Part shown: piece by piece, positions 23,901 through 36,032 of the stretch
Layout of the letters: the number at the start of each line of letters is the position of its first letter
How positions within the stretch are numbered: position 1 is the first letter of the stretch
Source of the DNA: Antedon mediterranea
Lineage: Eukaryota; Echinodermata; Crinoidea; Comatulida; Antedonidae
Assembly: GCF_964355755.1 (NCBI RefSeq)
Contig: NC_092677.1
Coordinates: 25,018,101-25,082,100 of the forward strand
DNA length: 64,000 nt
Direction of reading: 5' to 3'
Position numbers and translations under genes: made by a program
The notes under the pieces: generated by a model
The model's database searches: none
What the model saw: the letters and a program-made list of their open reading frames with translations, nothing else
What the model was told of the DNA's origin: nothing

Positions 23901-26900
23901 TAAGATGGACACAGTCGAACGAAGAAAGTCGTTTGACGTTATGCCTATTTATAGGCCTACTTTTTCCTATTATTAGAAACTTACATTGAAATTTCATGTA
24001 AAGAATTGGTCATTCATCCTTCTTGTAAAGTGATAAGACAACGTGGTGCAACGTAAAATTAACATTTTGTTTTTATTATTTGTAGGAAGTTGGAAATTTA
24101 TATGATATGTTTCATACAAGAAATAACCTTCATAGACGTGCCTGTCAACATAAAGTTACAAAAGTCATTGAAGTGATGTAAGGCCGGCTATATGCTTTTA
24201 TAGTCCTATTGTATACATTTCTTTTCATTGTAGTTTGAATTGTTCCATTACAGGCATTAAAAAGGTCTACTGTAACCAAGGAAATATTTCCTCCATGCTG
24301 TAACAGTGCTTGAAGTCGGAAAACAATGATCATTACTGAAAACAATATTTTCATTCCGAGTTTAGAATTTCATACTCAAATTCTATGATTTTATTTTTCC
24401 AGTAAGTTTTCCCAATATTGTAAATAATGTTTGAATAAAAATTAATGAATAGACATGGTTAACATACCAGGCATGAAAGGGCGTATAAGGTGAGTGTCCC
24501 CCGGCCTCTGAAAGCTTTTTATAATGCCACGTACGTCCAGTTGTCACTAGTATAATATTTAACTGAATACCGTAGGCTATTGCAAGTAAAGCTTGGTTCC
24601 CACTAGAACTTAACGCAAGGACGTAAACGCAACGCAAGCGTTTTAACCAATGACAAGCGAAGTTATAGACAGTTACCAATCACAAGGGAATAAGCCATCG
24701 CTTGTGATTGGTCAATTTACTTGCGTTGCGTTACGTCCTTGTGTTGCGTCGCTAGTGGGAACCACGCTTAAGTTAAATACAAGCCAAGGTATGTTAGATA
24801 CACATCGGATGACTGAGAAATGCCATGTTTTGTTTGTGGTATACGTAGGATTGTTGATGCGTTGGTGAAGGCAAACAAATACCTATTGTTTAAAGGAACA
24901 GATGAAAAGGACTTTACAATGTCGGAAGCTATTGAGGATATGACAGCCTATACAAAAATGACAGATAATGTCATGTACGACATATTGAATACATCAGACG
25001 AGAACCTGTTTCCTGCTCGCAAAATCATCCGGGACATCCTAACGAGGAACCTGTATAAATGTGTTGGTCAAACTAACCCAAAAGAAAACAAATTGCTTCA
25101 GGTAAGAACACACAAGAAACATCTTCAAGAAACGTTTCAGTGTCCACGTAGCTATAAAGCTTTGTTCCCACTGGGACGTAACGCTAGGATGTAAACGCAA
25201 CGCAAGCGTGTTGCCCAATGACAAGCGTCAGTTTGAATAATCCATCGCCTGTCATTGGTCAACTAACTTACGTTACGTTACGTCCTTGTGTTGCGTCTCT
25301 GTAGTGAGAACCAAGGTTAAAGGGCTAATCCAGTTTTCTGGATTGTAGCAACCACCACGGATCGTTTTTTTGAGAAAAAGTTTTGAATGATTATTAAATA
25401 ATGCATTTGATTTTACTTTTATAAAGGAATCTATTCCGGAATATAAAAAAGAGCTTTTAGAATGTAACACGAATAATCTGAAGCCAGAAAACTTGGAGTT
25501 TCATGTAAGTTCACATTTGGTTCAATCTTATTGTCGACAATTGGTTTAGCAGCTATACTATAATAGCTTTGATGATATTAAGAATAATTTGATTGGTCAA
25601 TATTCTAAGATTAGGTATGTTTTATTTCATTAGCTGATTGATTATAATTATGGGATGGACAGTGAGGATCCTATCGAATCCGTTGGATTTTATACGAAAC
25701 ACAATCCTGATAAAGCATTTAAGATTCGCAAACATGAGGTGTGTAAAACTATACTTTATTTTTTTCTTAAAGAACAAAAATGAACCTCTGAGACCTTACC
25801 TAGCGTTGGTGACGTAGGCATACACTAAAAAAATACGGGGGAAAAAATAATAAATTGAGGTTGGAATGAATGTATGTGTCTTATATAATAGTTTATGGTG
25901 AAAACGAGGCTAGATATTAACACACCGTTTGAGATTTGAATTCTCATAAATAATCATCTTCCCTCAAGAATATATAAATTTTAAACCTTGACTTAAGCTC
26001 TGTCTACACTGTCAAACTAGTTTGACAAAAAAAAGTGTTATGTTCACACATGGTAGTGATATGCCTAAATATGGTGGTGATATGACATCATCATGTCCAT
26101 GGGCACATCACATTTTTTTGTCACATAAAGTTTGATAGTGTGGACAGAGCTTTAGACGGCCTTTGTATGTTTTTTAAACAAACTACCAGTTAATAAACAA
26201 AACAAGTTTGAATCTCATCTTTGTTGAACGACGGTTGTAAACCTACATAATATACATGTTTCGGGAAGCATTTCCCTAGTGTGAAACTATATTCACATAC
26301 GTTCATCTTTTGTACGCTCTTCATAACAGGTATCAGGTATGTTACCAGAGAAAGTTTCAGAACAGCAAATACGGTTGTACTGTAAACTATATGACGAAAA
26401 AAGCATTCAGGATGCAGCTACTTGCTTTAAACGATGGTGTGAAGGAAGAGGATGGAAATACATGGTAGGGCCTAAGGGCTACAGTTTAATTTCACGGTTT
26501 TTGTGTATATGCGTTTAGGCAAATGGTTTCTGTTGAAGAGGTGATGTGTTTTCTTTAGGCTATTCATAACAATACTGGGAGTTGTAACGAGGCTAGTAGG
26601 CATACTTGTGTGTGAAGAAGAGTTCCTTATAACCAGAGATCCGCCCCTGTGTGCGTTTGGTATGTGTGTATTGTAGACCTTTATAGGCATGTTCATTTTG
26701 TCTTATTATCAACATTGTGTTAGGCGTGCATGTGATATATCATCATTAGGCCTATATCTTACAACATTGATCATATTTCTTCCTCATGGAATTATCCTTT
26801 TGTATATTTACTGTAGGAAGGAAATGTGGAACCGGACCTTACTCCGTACAAGACAAATCAAATTGCAGATCGTCCAGAGCAGGTATCTACGGTCAAAAAG

Positions 26901-26918
26901 AGACTTATGAATGAATAA
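17928..26918 (+). CDS. SAMHD1-like: SAMHD1-like dNTP triphosphohydrolase, paralog B, with a frameshift
   Basis: Fourteen exons: 17928-18063, 19300-19365, 19504-19573, 19911-20071, 22450-22565, 22751-22821, 23310-23444, 23524-23739, 24086-24177, 24849-25101, 25427-25504, 25634-25738, 26330-26464, 26817-26918. Exon phases match paralog A, except that exon 2 is one base short (66 against 67 nt), in an A run around 19316-19320. This breaks the SAM domain reading frame. Downstream exons are all open, which argues for a sequence error, a polymorphism or very recent decay. The HD residues are present ([26 protein letters not shown]), but the usual W after DK is S and CH is CL. The intron separating exons 10 and 11 in A and C is absent. 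The TPYK site is kept near the C terminus. About 578 aa if one base is missing from the assembly. Confidence 0.85.
18440..18960. repeat. Tandem repeat, about 120-bp unit, in intron 1 of gene B
   Basis: At least four units begin with CCCACACTAGTAAGTTTTTC and continue TTTGGTATGCGACGTCTTGA, TTGTGATTGGCTGAAAATAG and AAACAAGAATCCAGG. A degraded fifth lies at 18900-19040 and a single unit at 15500-15610. Confidence 0.85.
20150..20430. repeat. C-rich simple repeat (GGACAACTACCCCC)n in intron 4 of gene B
   Basis: Short units of ACAACTACCCCC with GGACA or GGTCA spacers. The reverse-complement repeat fills 21560-22215 in the same intron, so the two tracts form a large potential inverted pair around the 20495-20923 element. 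Confidence 0.85.
20486..20932. mobile_element. TIR element with internal GGGTCTCCC tandem repeats
   Basis: The left terminus at 20495 (GGGTGTTTCGAAACTAGAGA) is inverted at the right terminus ending at 20923 (TCTAGTTTGAAACACCC), about 38 bp including GACCCGAGACC blocks. A 9-bp direct repeat, GTTTTTAAC, lies at 20486-20494 and 20924-20932, as expected for a target-site duplication. The interior is about 14 copies of GGGTCTCCCTTTTCGTATA. Non-autonomous; the superfamily is uncertain, and a 9-bp duplication would fit MULE or Merlin-like elements. Confidence 0.8.
21560..22215. repeat. G-rich simple repeat (GGGGGTAGTTGTCC)n in intron 4 of gene B
   Basis: About forty short units of GGTAGTTGTCC or GGTAATTGTCC with variable G runs. 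A block of roughly 135 bp (from TGTCCAGGGGTTAGTTGTCC) is itself duplicated at about 21625 and 21850. It is the reverse complement of the 20150-20430 tract. Confidence 0.85.
24589..24772. mobile_element. MITE-2 copy in intron 9 of gene B
   Basis: The termini AAGCTTGGTTCCCACTAG and CTAGTGGGAACCACGCTT are inverted. The inner palindrome carries ACGCAACGCAAGCG on one side and TTGCGTTGCGTTACGTCC on the other. The family recurs at 25156, 42932, 45201 and 52787. Confidence 0.8.
25156..25318. mobile_element. MITE-2 copy in intron 10 of gene B
   Basis: It starts AAGCTTTGTTCCCACTGG and ends GTAGTGAGAACCAAGGTT, with the ACGCAACGCAAGCGTG and TTACGTCCTTGTGTTGCGTC inner arms. Confidence 0.8.
25993..26155. 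mobile_element. MITE-1 copy in intron 12 of gene B
   Basis: This is the best-preserved ends of the family: TTAAGCTCTGTCTACACT on the left and AGTGTGGACAGAGCTTTA on the right, suggesting a TTA or TA-type target. Confidence 0.85.
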
Positions 26919-26929
26919 AAATGTCTTTA

Positions 26930-27500
26930 GACATTTCGGATGTACAGGGGTTGTCAAGTTCCTGGTGGTGTCCACCATATGATTCTGACGTCATCCTCTA
27001 ATTGTGATGAGTTGCACATTAAAGGATTCAGTTTTTTAAACATTTTTTTGGAATATTTCGTAATGTATTAAACAATCCTTACAAGAATGAGAGGGGGAAT
27101 ATAGAATTGGAACGTATCATTTCCCGTGTATCCGCCTCTATTTATGCCTCTATATTTTTAGTAGTATCGTATGTTAATTTTATTTTTATTTATTTTTTTT
27201 TTATTTATTAGGTATAACACTCAAAATGCAACAAAAGTTGAAAATCTTATGAGTTTACAAAAGGAACAACAAAAAAACCGAGATAAAGATATAAAACAAT
27301 AGGCCTATACTAAAATTGACATAAAAACAAAACCAATTAAAACATCATACAAAAATATAATATGCACAAATTTAAAATTAATGATTATTATTAGATCTAA
27401 TTAATAGAAATTCAGAAATATATACAAGTTTAAAATTATTCATTATTCATTATTTAAAAAGTCCACTTAAAATTTAAATTAAAAAATGTCATTACTTCCA
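26930..27500. other. Intergenic, no gene seen
   Basis: AT-rich sequence between the end of SAMHD1-like B and the LINE fragment. ATTAAA near 27018 may serve as poly(A) signal for gene B; an AATAAA also overlaps the stop codon. Confidence 0.4.
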
Positions 27501-27524
27501 AGGATCAATACAATTACTGTATTA

Positions 27525-28376
27525 TTATTTATTTAAAATTCTTATTGCACTAGGAAGAGTTGAATTCCCATAACGGTTAGTTCTACATCTAGGTACACAG
27601 TACTTGTTGAAGGAACGTAAAGTCCTCTCGGGCTTGATGTTCTCGGGTATCCACGAAGTGAAACGCCCAGATGTCACCAGACTGCTTCCAAATTTGGCAA
27701 GTACACCTAACCGTCTGTCTTGTAAAGATGTTATATTCAAGATTTCTAAAGTGTCTTGGTACCCCGTGTAGTTGTTATATCCGATGATGATCTTAAAGGC
27801 TCTTTTTTTAACAAATTCCAACTGGGTGCATTGCTGTTTAGTGATTGCTGAATGCCATAGAGGACTAGCATACTCCAGTAAGGGCCTGATGTACGTTATA
27901 TAGGTAAAGACAAGATCATCCCGAGGTGCACCATATCGTTTTAAAATATATAACATAAACAAACGACGAGAGGACTTGGATATCATTTCATTAACTTGAT
28001 AATCCCATTTCATGTTCTTTTGTAATAAGACACCCAGTAACTTAACAACAGACTTCTCTTCTAGAACATTGTCTCCAATTGTTAACGGTACATAATTAGG
28101 TTCATTCCTCATAAAATGAACATGCATTACATTGCATTTAGCAGGGTTAGGTTGCATGTCATTCTCATCACACCAGGTCTGCAAAGTGCATCTAGATAAC
28201 TCTGAAGAGAATGACTAACCAAAGTAGTATCACCACCTCGAGGTACACGATTAATTTCACCAATCGTCAAATCGTCCACGAACTTCCATCTCTCAGGAAC
28301 GTGCTCTAATAGGCCATTTACCATCACCGTGAAAAGTATAGGCCCTAATTTGGTTCCCTGGGGCACTCCACATTAT
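27525..28376 (-). pseudogene. 5'-truncated LINE, reverse transcriptase domain
   Basis: Minus strand. The upstream frame (28366-28127) has PQGTKLGPILFTVMVNGL and the catalytic-box equivalent KFVDDLTIG. After a frameshift near 28185 a second frame (28184-27525) continues with the thumb region, including QPNPAKCNVMHV, KLLGVLLQKNMKWDYQV and YIRPLLEYASPLWHS, and ends at a stop at 27525. This is a typical CR1/L2/Jockey-type non-LTR retrotransposon ORF2 C terminus. It is 5' truncated and frame-broken, so inactive. Confidence 0.88.
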
Positions 28377-28499
28377 ACTATACTATTATTACTACTATTA
28401 CACAGTATAAATAAATTATTTATTATGACGTTTGCGGCTATTATTTTTATCTAATAGATGTTTATTGTTTTGTATATTTTCATATTAAATAACAATCGT

Positions 28500-28930
28500 A
28501 TTAATGAATGATGATGATGATGATGATTACTGCCTCTCCGCTGAAAAGTCTGCCGACATTTCTGCTTGGGCTGCTCAGTATATCTCTTTTACCAGTTTCT
28601 TCCAATCGGATCTTTCATTGGCTAGTTGTTTGATGTCTTTCTTGGTTTTTAATTGTTCGGGATACTCGATATTTGTGTTCTGCTTATAAAGTCGTTGCTG
28701 AAAGTTATTAGTAGTGTGGTTCTCAGTCTTCCTCGAAATGTTATATTGGTAGTGTTGCTGAATAATAGCTTATTGCTGTGTTAGCTGGTGTACATGGTGG
28801 ACCCAATAGTCTCCATCTTGCATCGACTATTTCTAACGAAATTGGTTTTGTTCCTGTCCTTCTGTATAAATTTATGTTCGATATCCTGTCTGGGAAACTG
28901 ATACCTATACTTTTGCGAAGTGGCTGTGTG
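28500..28930 (-). pseudogene. Second LINE ORF2 C-terminal fragment
   Basis: On the minus strand, a degraded frame gives TGTKPISLEIVDARWRLLG and then KKDIKQLANERSDWKKLVK. This is the typical RT C-terminal tail (SxxIxxRRWRxxGH ... ARDRxxWKxLV). Multiple stops. It differs from the fragment at 27525-28376. Confidence 0.65.
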
Positions 28931-29672
28931 TAAAATATGTCAAGTTTTATTAGGCCTAATGAATAAAATATAATAAATTATTTTTCTATTCGTGTGTTAT
29001 TTATTGGCTTTTAAACATTCTGTATCGAGTCAATTATTAGCATGCTAATGCAAAACTTTATTTATCGATAGTTTTCTCGATTTTCTTTTTACGTAAACTG
29101 TAAAAAAAATTGGATAGCGTTCGTAAAACAATTACTGTACGAGAGACGAGAATCATTATATTGTAGAGGGCGCTATGCATGGAGTAGGAAACCTATAAAA
29201 GACGCGTGGAATCGCCATGCCGTTCTTTTGCTTCCTGGCTGCTTTGGTGAGAGGTGTGTTGTTTGGTTGCTTTTGTTAAATTGCGGAATAGAAAAGTTAA
29301 AAATAATGTTTTAAATTGTTGCATAACTATTGGTTTATGATAATGTTACTACAATATTGTATAATGCAACCCCTCCCTAGGCTAAGGCATAGGCCTATAT
29401 CGAGTTTTCTGTATGATTTTTCTTCAACCACGTGTGACGTAACGTATTATAGCAGACCACGTGGCTGCATTGGACGAGCTGCGTTTTTTTTTCGTACACA
29501 AGTTGGAGACTCCTTATGTGAAAGAGCCGAACTACTTCCTAACTAAACCTAACCCTCTAAATAAACTCTCACTATTATTTATTAAGTAAAACGAAGTTGC
29601 TCATGGACATGGGATTTGAACCCCATACATAACCTAGGCCTACATCGACATGCAAAAGGTCATACAACATAT

Positions 29673-32600
29673 CTAATCCATTTGACTATAGTAGAGCAGT
29701 TAGTGACATGAGCTGTGCATTTTATTACCAAAGCATGAAACTTGGCACAAAGTTTCTTTAATATATATAGATTCAAAATATCAGGGGGTGCCAAGTGTCC
29801 AACGTCCGGTATGGCGGCCATCTTGATTTCAAAATGGCCACCATAAAAACAAAAAATGTTCATATCTTGGCAACTATACACATTAGAGACTTAATTCTGG
29901 TCTCAAATTGTTCACAAACTATATATTGCTATTTGCTCTAATGAAAATTTTCGTCAAAAAATGACCGGAAATGACGTTTCTTTCAGTTTGACCTTTGACC
30001 TCGTATTTGTATATCTCTGTAACTACTGGTCATTTTCAATCGATTTTGGTGTCATTTTGTTCAGAATAAATACATTTATATTTGTAGTAATGAAACCTTT
30101 TCACATAAAATGACCGGAAATACAATTTATGACCTTTGACATTTATTTATTGATTTTTAATTATGTGAATATACTGTATGTGGGTTTGTGTTGGTCTTAA
30201 ATGCATCTAATTTTGAACTTTGACCTGATAGGCGTAATTATATTAAATGATTAATGGACTTAAATTGTATATGTTACATAAAATTGGTAAACAATGTGCT
30301 GGGTGGTACCATTAGTTCAAGGATGTTGGCACCTTCTGATTCGCTAAAAGTTTTAATAGTTTGACAGAGGAAATAAGATACATGTTATGGAATACCGTAA
30401 AACCTCGAAAAGGTGATAGTATTCATGAGCTTCTTTTCGAGATAGACTGTATTTGAATGTCAAATGAATAGTATGATGATCGTGTTTATATCAATATATT
30501 ATTAATGACCTTACAAAGAACCCTTTATATTTCAACAATCAAGCCTCAGTTATTCTACAATTTATTGTTTTCCAAGTGGTAGGCCTATTTTGATTGCATC
30601 TTCTTTTTGTATGCTTCCTCGGTTAATATGGTCCTACCCCTCCTTCTTTGTCTGTAGATAGTCTTATACCCCCTTCTTTGTCTGTGGATGGTCTTATACC
30701 CCCCTTATTTGTCTGTGGATGGTCCTACACCCCCTTTTTTGACTGTGGATGGTCTTATACCCACTTCTTTGTCTGTGGATGGTCTTATACCCACTTCTTT
30801 GTCTGTGGATGGTCTTACATCCCCTTCTTTGTCTGTGAACGGTCTTACACCCCTTTATTTGTGTGTGGATGGTCTTATACACCCCTTTTTTTGTCTGTAG
30901 ATGGTCTTACACCCCTTCTTTGTCTGTGGATGGTCTTATACCCCCTTCTTTGTCTGTGGATGGTCTTATACCCCCTTTCTTTGTCTGTTGATGGTATTAC
31001 ACCCTTTTTTTTGTGTGTGGATGGTCTTACACCCCTTTCTTTGTGTGTGGATGGTCTTACACCCTTTCTTTGTCTATGGATGGTCTTACACCCCTTCTTT
31101 CTCTGTGGATGGTCTTATACCCCCTTCTTTGTCTGTGGATGGTCTTATACCCCTTATTTGTCTGTGGATGGTCTTATACCCCCTTCTTTGTCTGTGGATG
31201 GTCTTATACCAACTTCTTTGTCTGTGGATGGTCTTACATCCCCTTCTTTGTCTGTGGACGGTCTTACACCCCTTCTTTGTCTGTGGATGGTCCTACACCC
31301 CCTTCTTTGTCTGTGGATGGTCTTATATCCCCTTCTTTGTCTGTAAGTGGTCCTATACCACTTTCTTTGTCAGTGGATGGTCTTACACCCTCTTCTTTGT
31401 CTGTGGATAGTCCTACACCCCCTTCTTTGTCTGTGGATGGTCCTACACCCTTCTTTGTCTGTGGATGGTCTTACACCCCCTTCTTTGTCTGTGGATGGTC
31501 TTACACCCCCTTCTTTGTCTGTGGATGGTCCTACACCCCCTTCTTTGTCTGTAGATGGCCTTACACCCCTTTCTTTGTCTGTGGATGGTCTTATACCCCC
31601 CTCTTTGTGTGTGGATGGTCGTACACCCCCTTCTTTGTCTGTGGATGGTCTTACACCCCCTTCTTTGTCTGTGGATGGTCTTATACCCCCTTCTTTGTCT
31701 GTGGATGGTCTTATACCCCCTTTTTTGTCTGTGGATGGTCTTATACCCCCTTCTTTGTCTGTGGATGGTCTTACACCCCCTTCTTTGTCTGGACCCACTA
31801 CTATGATTGATTAAATCAGACATTGTTTCTTGTATGATTAGGAGACCAAGACCTTCAAAGTGAAAGTCCACAGGTGGATGCCTAAAAAGGTCTTGTACAG
31901 AACAGTATATTGTAGGTCCATGTCACTAATTTGAGGATTACTTGAATAATTATATTGAGATGTCTTTTACGAATTGATTTGGTTCGGATTTTGCTAAAAA
32001 ATCAATGACTAGAGAAAATCGAGGAAAAGGATTCAGATGGTTTACAGCAAAGGCCCATTACCATAAAAATGGAGTACATTTTTTTAGATGCAACGAAAAT
32101 GAACAAGAATTATCTGAGTTTCGGACTAATGAAAGTAGGTCTACTGCACAAATGCAGGATTAGTTTGTAGTAAGTACTTTGAAAGACGGTGTTCTCTTAA
32201 CTCGTGAAAATGAGAACTTTCCGAACTTGTCTCATATGCAACATCAAAGAGGCCAACGAAAAAATATTTCCAAATGGCATCTAACAATTCAATTCAACTT
32301 TTATTTCAGACAATTGTCCATATGGTATAATACATTACAAAAAAAAAAGAAAGGATGAAGGAGGAGAGAGGACCAAAACTTTTATCTAACGATTGACACA
32401 TCACAGTTTAGCAAACAAGTCGGCATAGATGAGCTCAGTGATTGATGTTTCTCAGTGATCTGTCATACTTTACGCCTATCCTATCACATCAAAAGTAAAA
32501 AATTCAGAATAATTCCTGGTCATTTTTTCATTAAGTGTCATTTATTTCGGTAAAAAAAATTAAGTGCATTATATCAATGTAAACCACATACAATATGTTC

Positions 32601-33098
32601 ACATAATTATATATGTCAAAGGTTATAAATTGTATTTCCAGTCATTTTATGTGAAAATGTTTCATTACTACAAATATAAATGTCTCTATTCTGAACAAAA
32701 TGACACCAAAATCGATTGAAAATGATCAGTAGTTACCGAGATATACAGATAAGAGGTCAAAGGTCAAACTGGAAGAAACGTCATTTCCGGTCATTTTTTT
32801 ACGAAACTTTTCATTAGAACAAATAGAAATATGTGGTTTGTGAACAATTTAACACCAGAATCAAGTCTCTACTGTTTATAGTTGCCAAGATATGAACACT
32901 TTTTGTTTTTATGGTGGCCATTTTGAAATCAAGATGGCCGCCATACCGGACGTTGGACACTTGGCACCCCCCGATATTTTGAATCTATACACATCAAAGA
33001 AACTTTGTGGCATGTTTCATGCTTTGGTAATAAAGTGCACAACTTGGCTATTTTTATGGCGTTAACTGCTCTACTACTAGGCCTAATCCATTTGACTA
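29673..33098. mobile_element. Long foldback element with 16-bp flanking direct repeat
   Basis: The element proper is 29689-33082. The left arm, 29689 to about 30220, is the inverted copy of the right arm, about 32545-33080. Shared blocks include GTAGAGCAGTTA at the tip, GAAACTTGGCAC, TGGCGGCCATCTTGAT, TGACCGGAAATGACGTTTC and GGAAATACAATTTATGACC. A 16-bp repeat, CTAATCCATTTGACTA, lies immediately outside both arms (29673-29688 and 33083-33098). The interior holds a 30-bp minisatellite and about 700 bp of unique sequence without a transposase-like frame. Probably a non-autonomous foldback transposon. Confidence 0.8.
30632..31796. repeat. 30-bp minisatellite inside the foldback element
   Basis: About 39 copies of a unit TTCTTTGTCTGTGGATGGTC followed by TTATACCCCC. 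Because 30 is divisible by three, several frames stay open on both strands; these are not genes. Confidence 0.95.
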
Positions 33099-33649
33099 GG
33101 CCTATACAGTACCTGTACTGACGCAGACAGCTTGACTGAAAGCGTTTGCATTGGCGAATTGTAGTTTGGTCAATTCCTATCTATATCACACTATGAATAC
33201 AAAGCTAACGAATATATTCATGTTTATTTTGTGACGTTTCATGAGGGGTCCCCAACTAATGTACGAAAAGAAACATTGTGACTAGGCGCGAGACAGTACT
33301 GTTAGTAGGCCTACTGACTGGAATTGTGTTTCGTCTGAATGACTATCTTAGATTTCAGGTAGTAATAGGGATTTCAGGTGAAAAATTGATTGACACCCTA
33401 TGAACTTGGAAATGATACCATATGAAGCAGAATTGAAAACAATGACAATGCTTTTTAAATTTTTTTAATCGGACAAGGCGTTCAAAAGTTACATTAAAAA
33501 ACAATACGAAAAAATAGATAGGAAGTCGAAGACATTGGTTTCTATGTTTTCTATTATTTTATTAAAAGCTAAAAGTGGTCCAAAACAGTCAACAAAATCA
33601 TTGATATTTTGTACATAATTGGGTATATCTTTTTAACCATAAAGTGTAC

Positions 33650-34140
33650 CGGCCTAATTTTTTCAACAGTTATTAATATAATGTAAATACATAATGTTCA
33701 ATAAAAATGTTGCCAAAAAAATCATAAATTATTGTTTTATTAATACATAATGAAACTATGTAATATTTGAATGTAATAAAATACATAAAATCTAACATAG
33801 CTCTTTAATTATTACTCACATTATGCCTATTTTTTTACCAGTTAATTGTATAATATAATTACACAATTTTTAATAAAAATTCTATTAAAAATATGTTTTT
33901 GTTGCCATGGAAACGTGTAATAAAATAAAAATATGACATTTAATCGCAAAAATACATAAAATCTAACATAGCTCTTTAATTATAACTCACATTATGCCTA
34001 TTTTTTTACCAGTTAATTGTATAATATAAATACACAATTTGTAATAAAAATTCTATTAAAAATGTTTTTGTTACCATGGAAACGTGTAATAAAATGAAAA
34101 TATGACGTTTAATCGCAAAAATACATAAAATCAAAGATAG
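33650..34140. repeat. Tandem duplication, about 170-bp unit
   Basis: The block AAATCTAACATAGCTCTTTA, with CACATTATGCCTATTTTTTT and GCCATGGAAACGTGTAATAA, occurs at about 33785 and 33955, with a degraded third start near 34125. Confidence 0.8.
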
Positions 34141-35400
34141 CCATTCGTAATTGTAATGTTGATAAGTTTATCAGGAAGCAGTAAGTTTATGTAGATCTAA
34201 AGCTGAAATACCAACAGCTTTAAGAAAATCACCAGGAATATCTTCTTCCATGTTGATAAATATTAATTACAAAAAGTTCACTTTTATTTTTATATGAAAA
34301 TAATCGGTATTATTTAAAAAAAATAAATATTAACTGGAAAAAACACATAGATTTTTATAGCAGTTTTTAAATTAATCAATTAAAACTAAAAACCTACAAA
34401 ATATGATGTATTCCTTTCATTTTTTATAAAAAAACATAATCCTCAATTAATATAACCAAATAATACCCCTTAAAAATAAGTGGACCTGTCCATAATGTAT
34501 TTAACTTTCATTGTACGGACGATTCCATTTACATTAATAGGGATGTTAAGCATTTCAAACTAATATGTTTTAAAACACTTAAAGTACCTATTATTATTTC
34601 TTCGGAACGTTAGGAATAGGAAATATATTAATCATAATTATAATCAATGTTGGTTAAACTATAATTTATATAAGACTTAACCTCCGTTAAGTAAAAATTC
34701 TACTGGCAGTCCTGTGCAGGCAGGCACAGGCTAGCCTCAGCCTGAGACAATGGAACAAGTGGACTGTGGCTTGAGAAAGGAAAAACATGTGCCTACTCTT
34801 TTCTTTTTCCGTTCATCAATTCTCAACCAATTAAAGATTTTAACAATAGCTACTTTAAACATTATATTTTCATATTATATGTGTCTTTGATTTAAAATAT
34901 TCCATCAACCTACCGAAAAAACGAAGATTATTTTTGAAAGTCCACCAATTCTGTTCTAGACATCGTATAAACCTGGGACATGCTTTGTTTACAAGCTAAA
35001 GCCCATGCCTTTCACTTAGGAAACCAATTTAATTGTCAATCACCTCAGGTTGTCACGGAAACTCCAATCAAAAAGCATCATATTTTTAGATCTCCAAAAA
35101 TGGGCGGTCATAAACTGCAAGCAGGAATTTCCCTCATGTTCATGAGGTGACCAGCTGGATAGGGTGTTAGTAATCTTGTTGTATTTCATTGAATAATTGA
35201 TATTTCCGCGAATTGTCTACAGCACTTGAAAGTAGACATGTGTACCTTTCCAAAAATGTATTATTTGCCCAAAACATATTAATCTAATAATTAAAAAATG
35301 GCACTTCAAAATGGTCAATTTTTTACTTTAATGTGCTGCCTGTGTGTGTGTGACCTCAAGCTGTAGCCATGCAACTGAATACCCTAGTAGTAAGGTATAC
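34140..35400. other. Upstream region of the snoRNA host, no coding gene seen
   Basis: CTTTTCTTTTTCC at 34798-34810 resembles a 5' TOP transcription start, as snoRNA host genes often have, but I could not link it to a first exon with confidence. Confidence 0.35.
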
Positions 35401-35408
35401 CACTGCAT

Positions 35409-35496
35409 AGCAACGATGATGATGAACCCGAATGCCCCCGTCTGACTTGATGGTGATGCGAAAATTCGGTTTTTATACCTCATACTGAAGTTGTTG
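35409..35496 (+). ncRNA. C/D box snoRNA with predicted 18S guide, unnamed
   Basis: C box ATGATGA at 35419-35425, D' box CTGA at 35442-35445, C' box GTGATGC near 35453, D box CTGA at 35485-35488, and a CAAC/GTTG terminal stem. The 13 nt before D' (CGAATGCCCCCGT) are complementary to the conserved 18S rRNA segment ACGGGGGCATTCG. I do not know a vertebrate UHG snoRNA with this guide. Confidence 0.75.
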
Positions 35497-35692
35497 TGCA
35501 GATATTTTTAATTTTAAGAAATCAAATTTTTTTTTTTAAGTTTAAATTATTTTTATTTCAATTTTGTAATTTTAATTGAAAGCAGTTTGTTTTATACGCA
35601 GGACAAAGAATACAACGCCATGAACAGTAAAAAAGAAACCAGCTGGATTTTTTGGTGGTAGGTTTATTTTATTGAATTCATTTCTCTTTGCT

Positions 35693-35791
35693 GTTGACAA
35701 TGATGTTATCCATAATCCCAGCTCGCTTTGAGTCCATATTTGGACGTTGAAGAAAAACGGGTTTCCAACACAATAAACATACTGAGTCAAC
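35693..35791 (+). ncRNA. C/D box snoRNA, about 99 nt, copy 1, target unknown
   Basis: The terminal stem GTTGAC/GTCAAC encloses C box ATGATGT (35700-35706) and D box CTGA (35782-35785). The inner sequence CATAATCCCAGCTCGCTTTG ends at a TTGA that could be D'. A diverged copy lies at 36033-36132. It is longer than a usual C/D snoRNA. Confidence 0.75.
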
Positions 35792-36032
35792 TAGGAACCA
35801 AAAACCCTCTTTTTCATTGCCAAAAATTGTCTTAACAACTGATACTAATAATAGCATAAACATTTGTTCCTCAGGTTTTGAAAATATGGGTACGTGATGA
35901 TGGTCCTTTAGCGTCCATGGTAAGTGATTCTTTATAAATATTGTATTTTTTCTTAAAGTTGTCGAGGTTGGCTTTTTGTTTTGATAATAATTCCCTATCA
36001 TGGTGTTGACCTTAATTTGACCATAATTTCTG

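Noticed and set aside
30648-31871. Several overlapping open frames of up to 265 codons on both strands
   Set aside because: They are translations of a 30-bp minisatellite whose unit length is a multiple of three; no start context, splice sites or composition expected of a protein.
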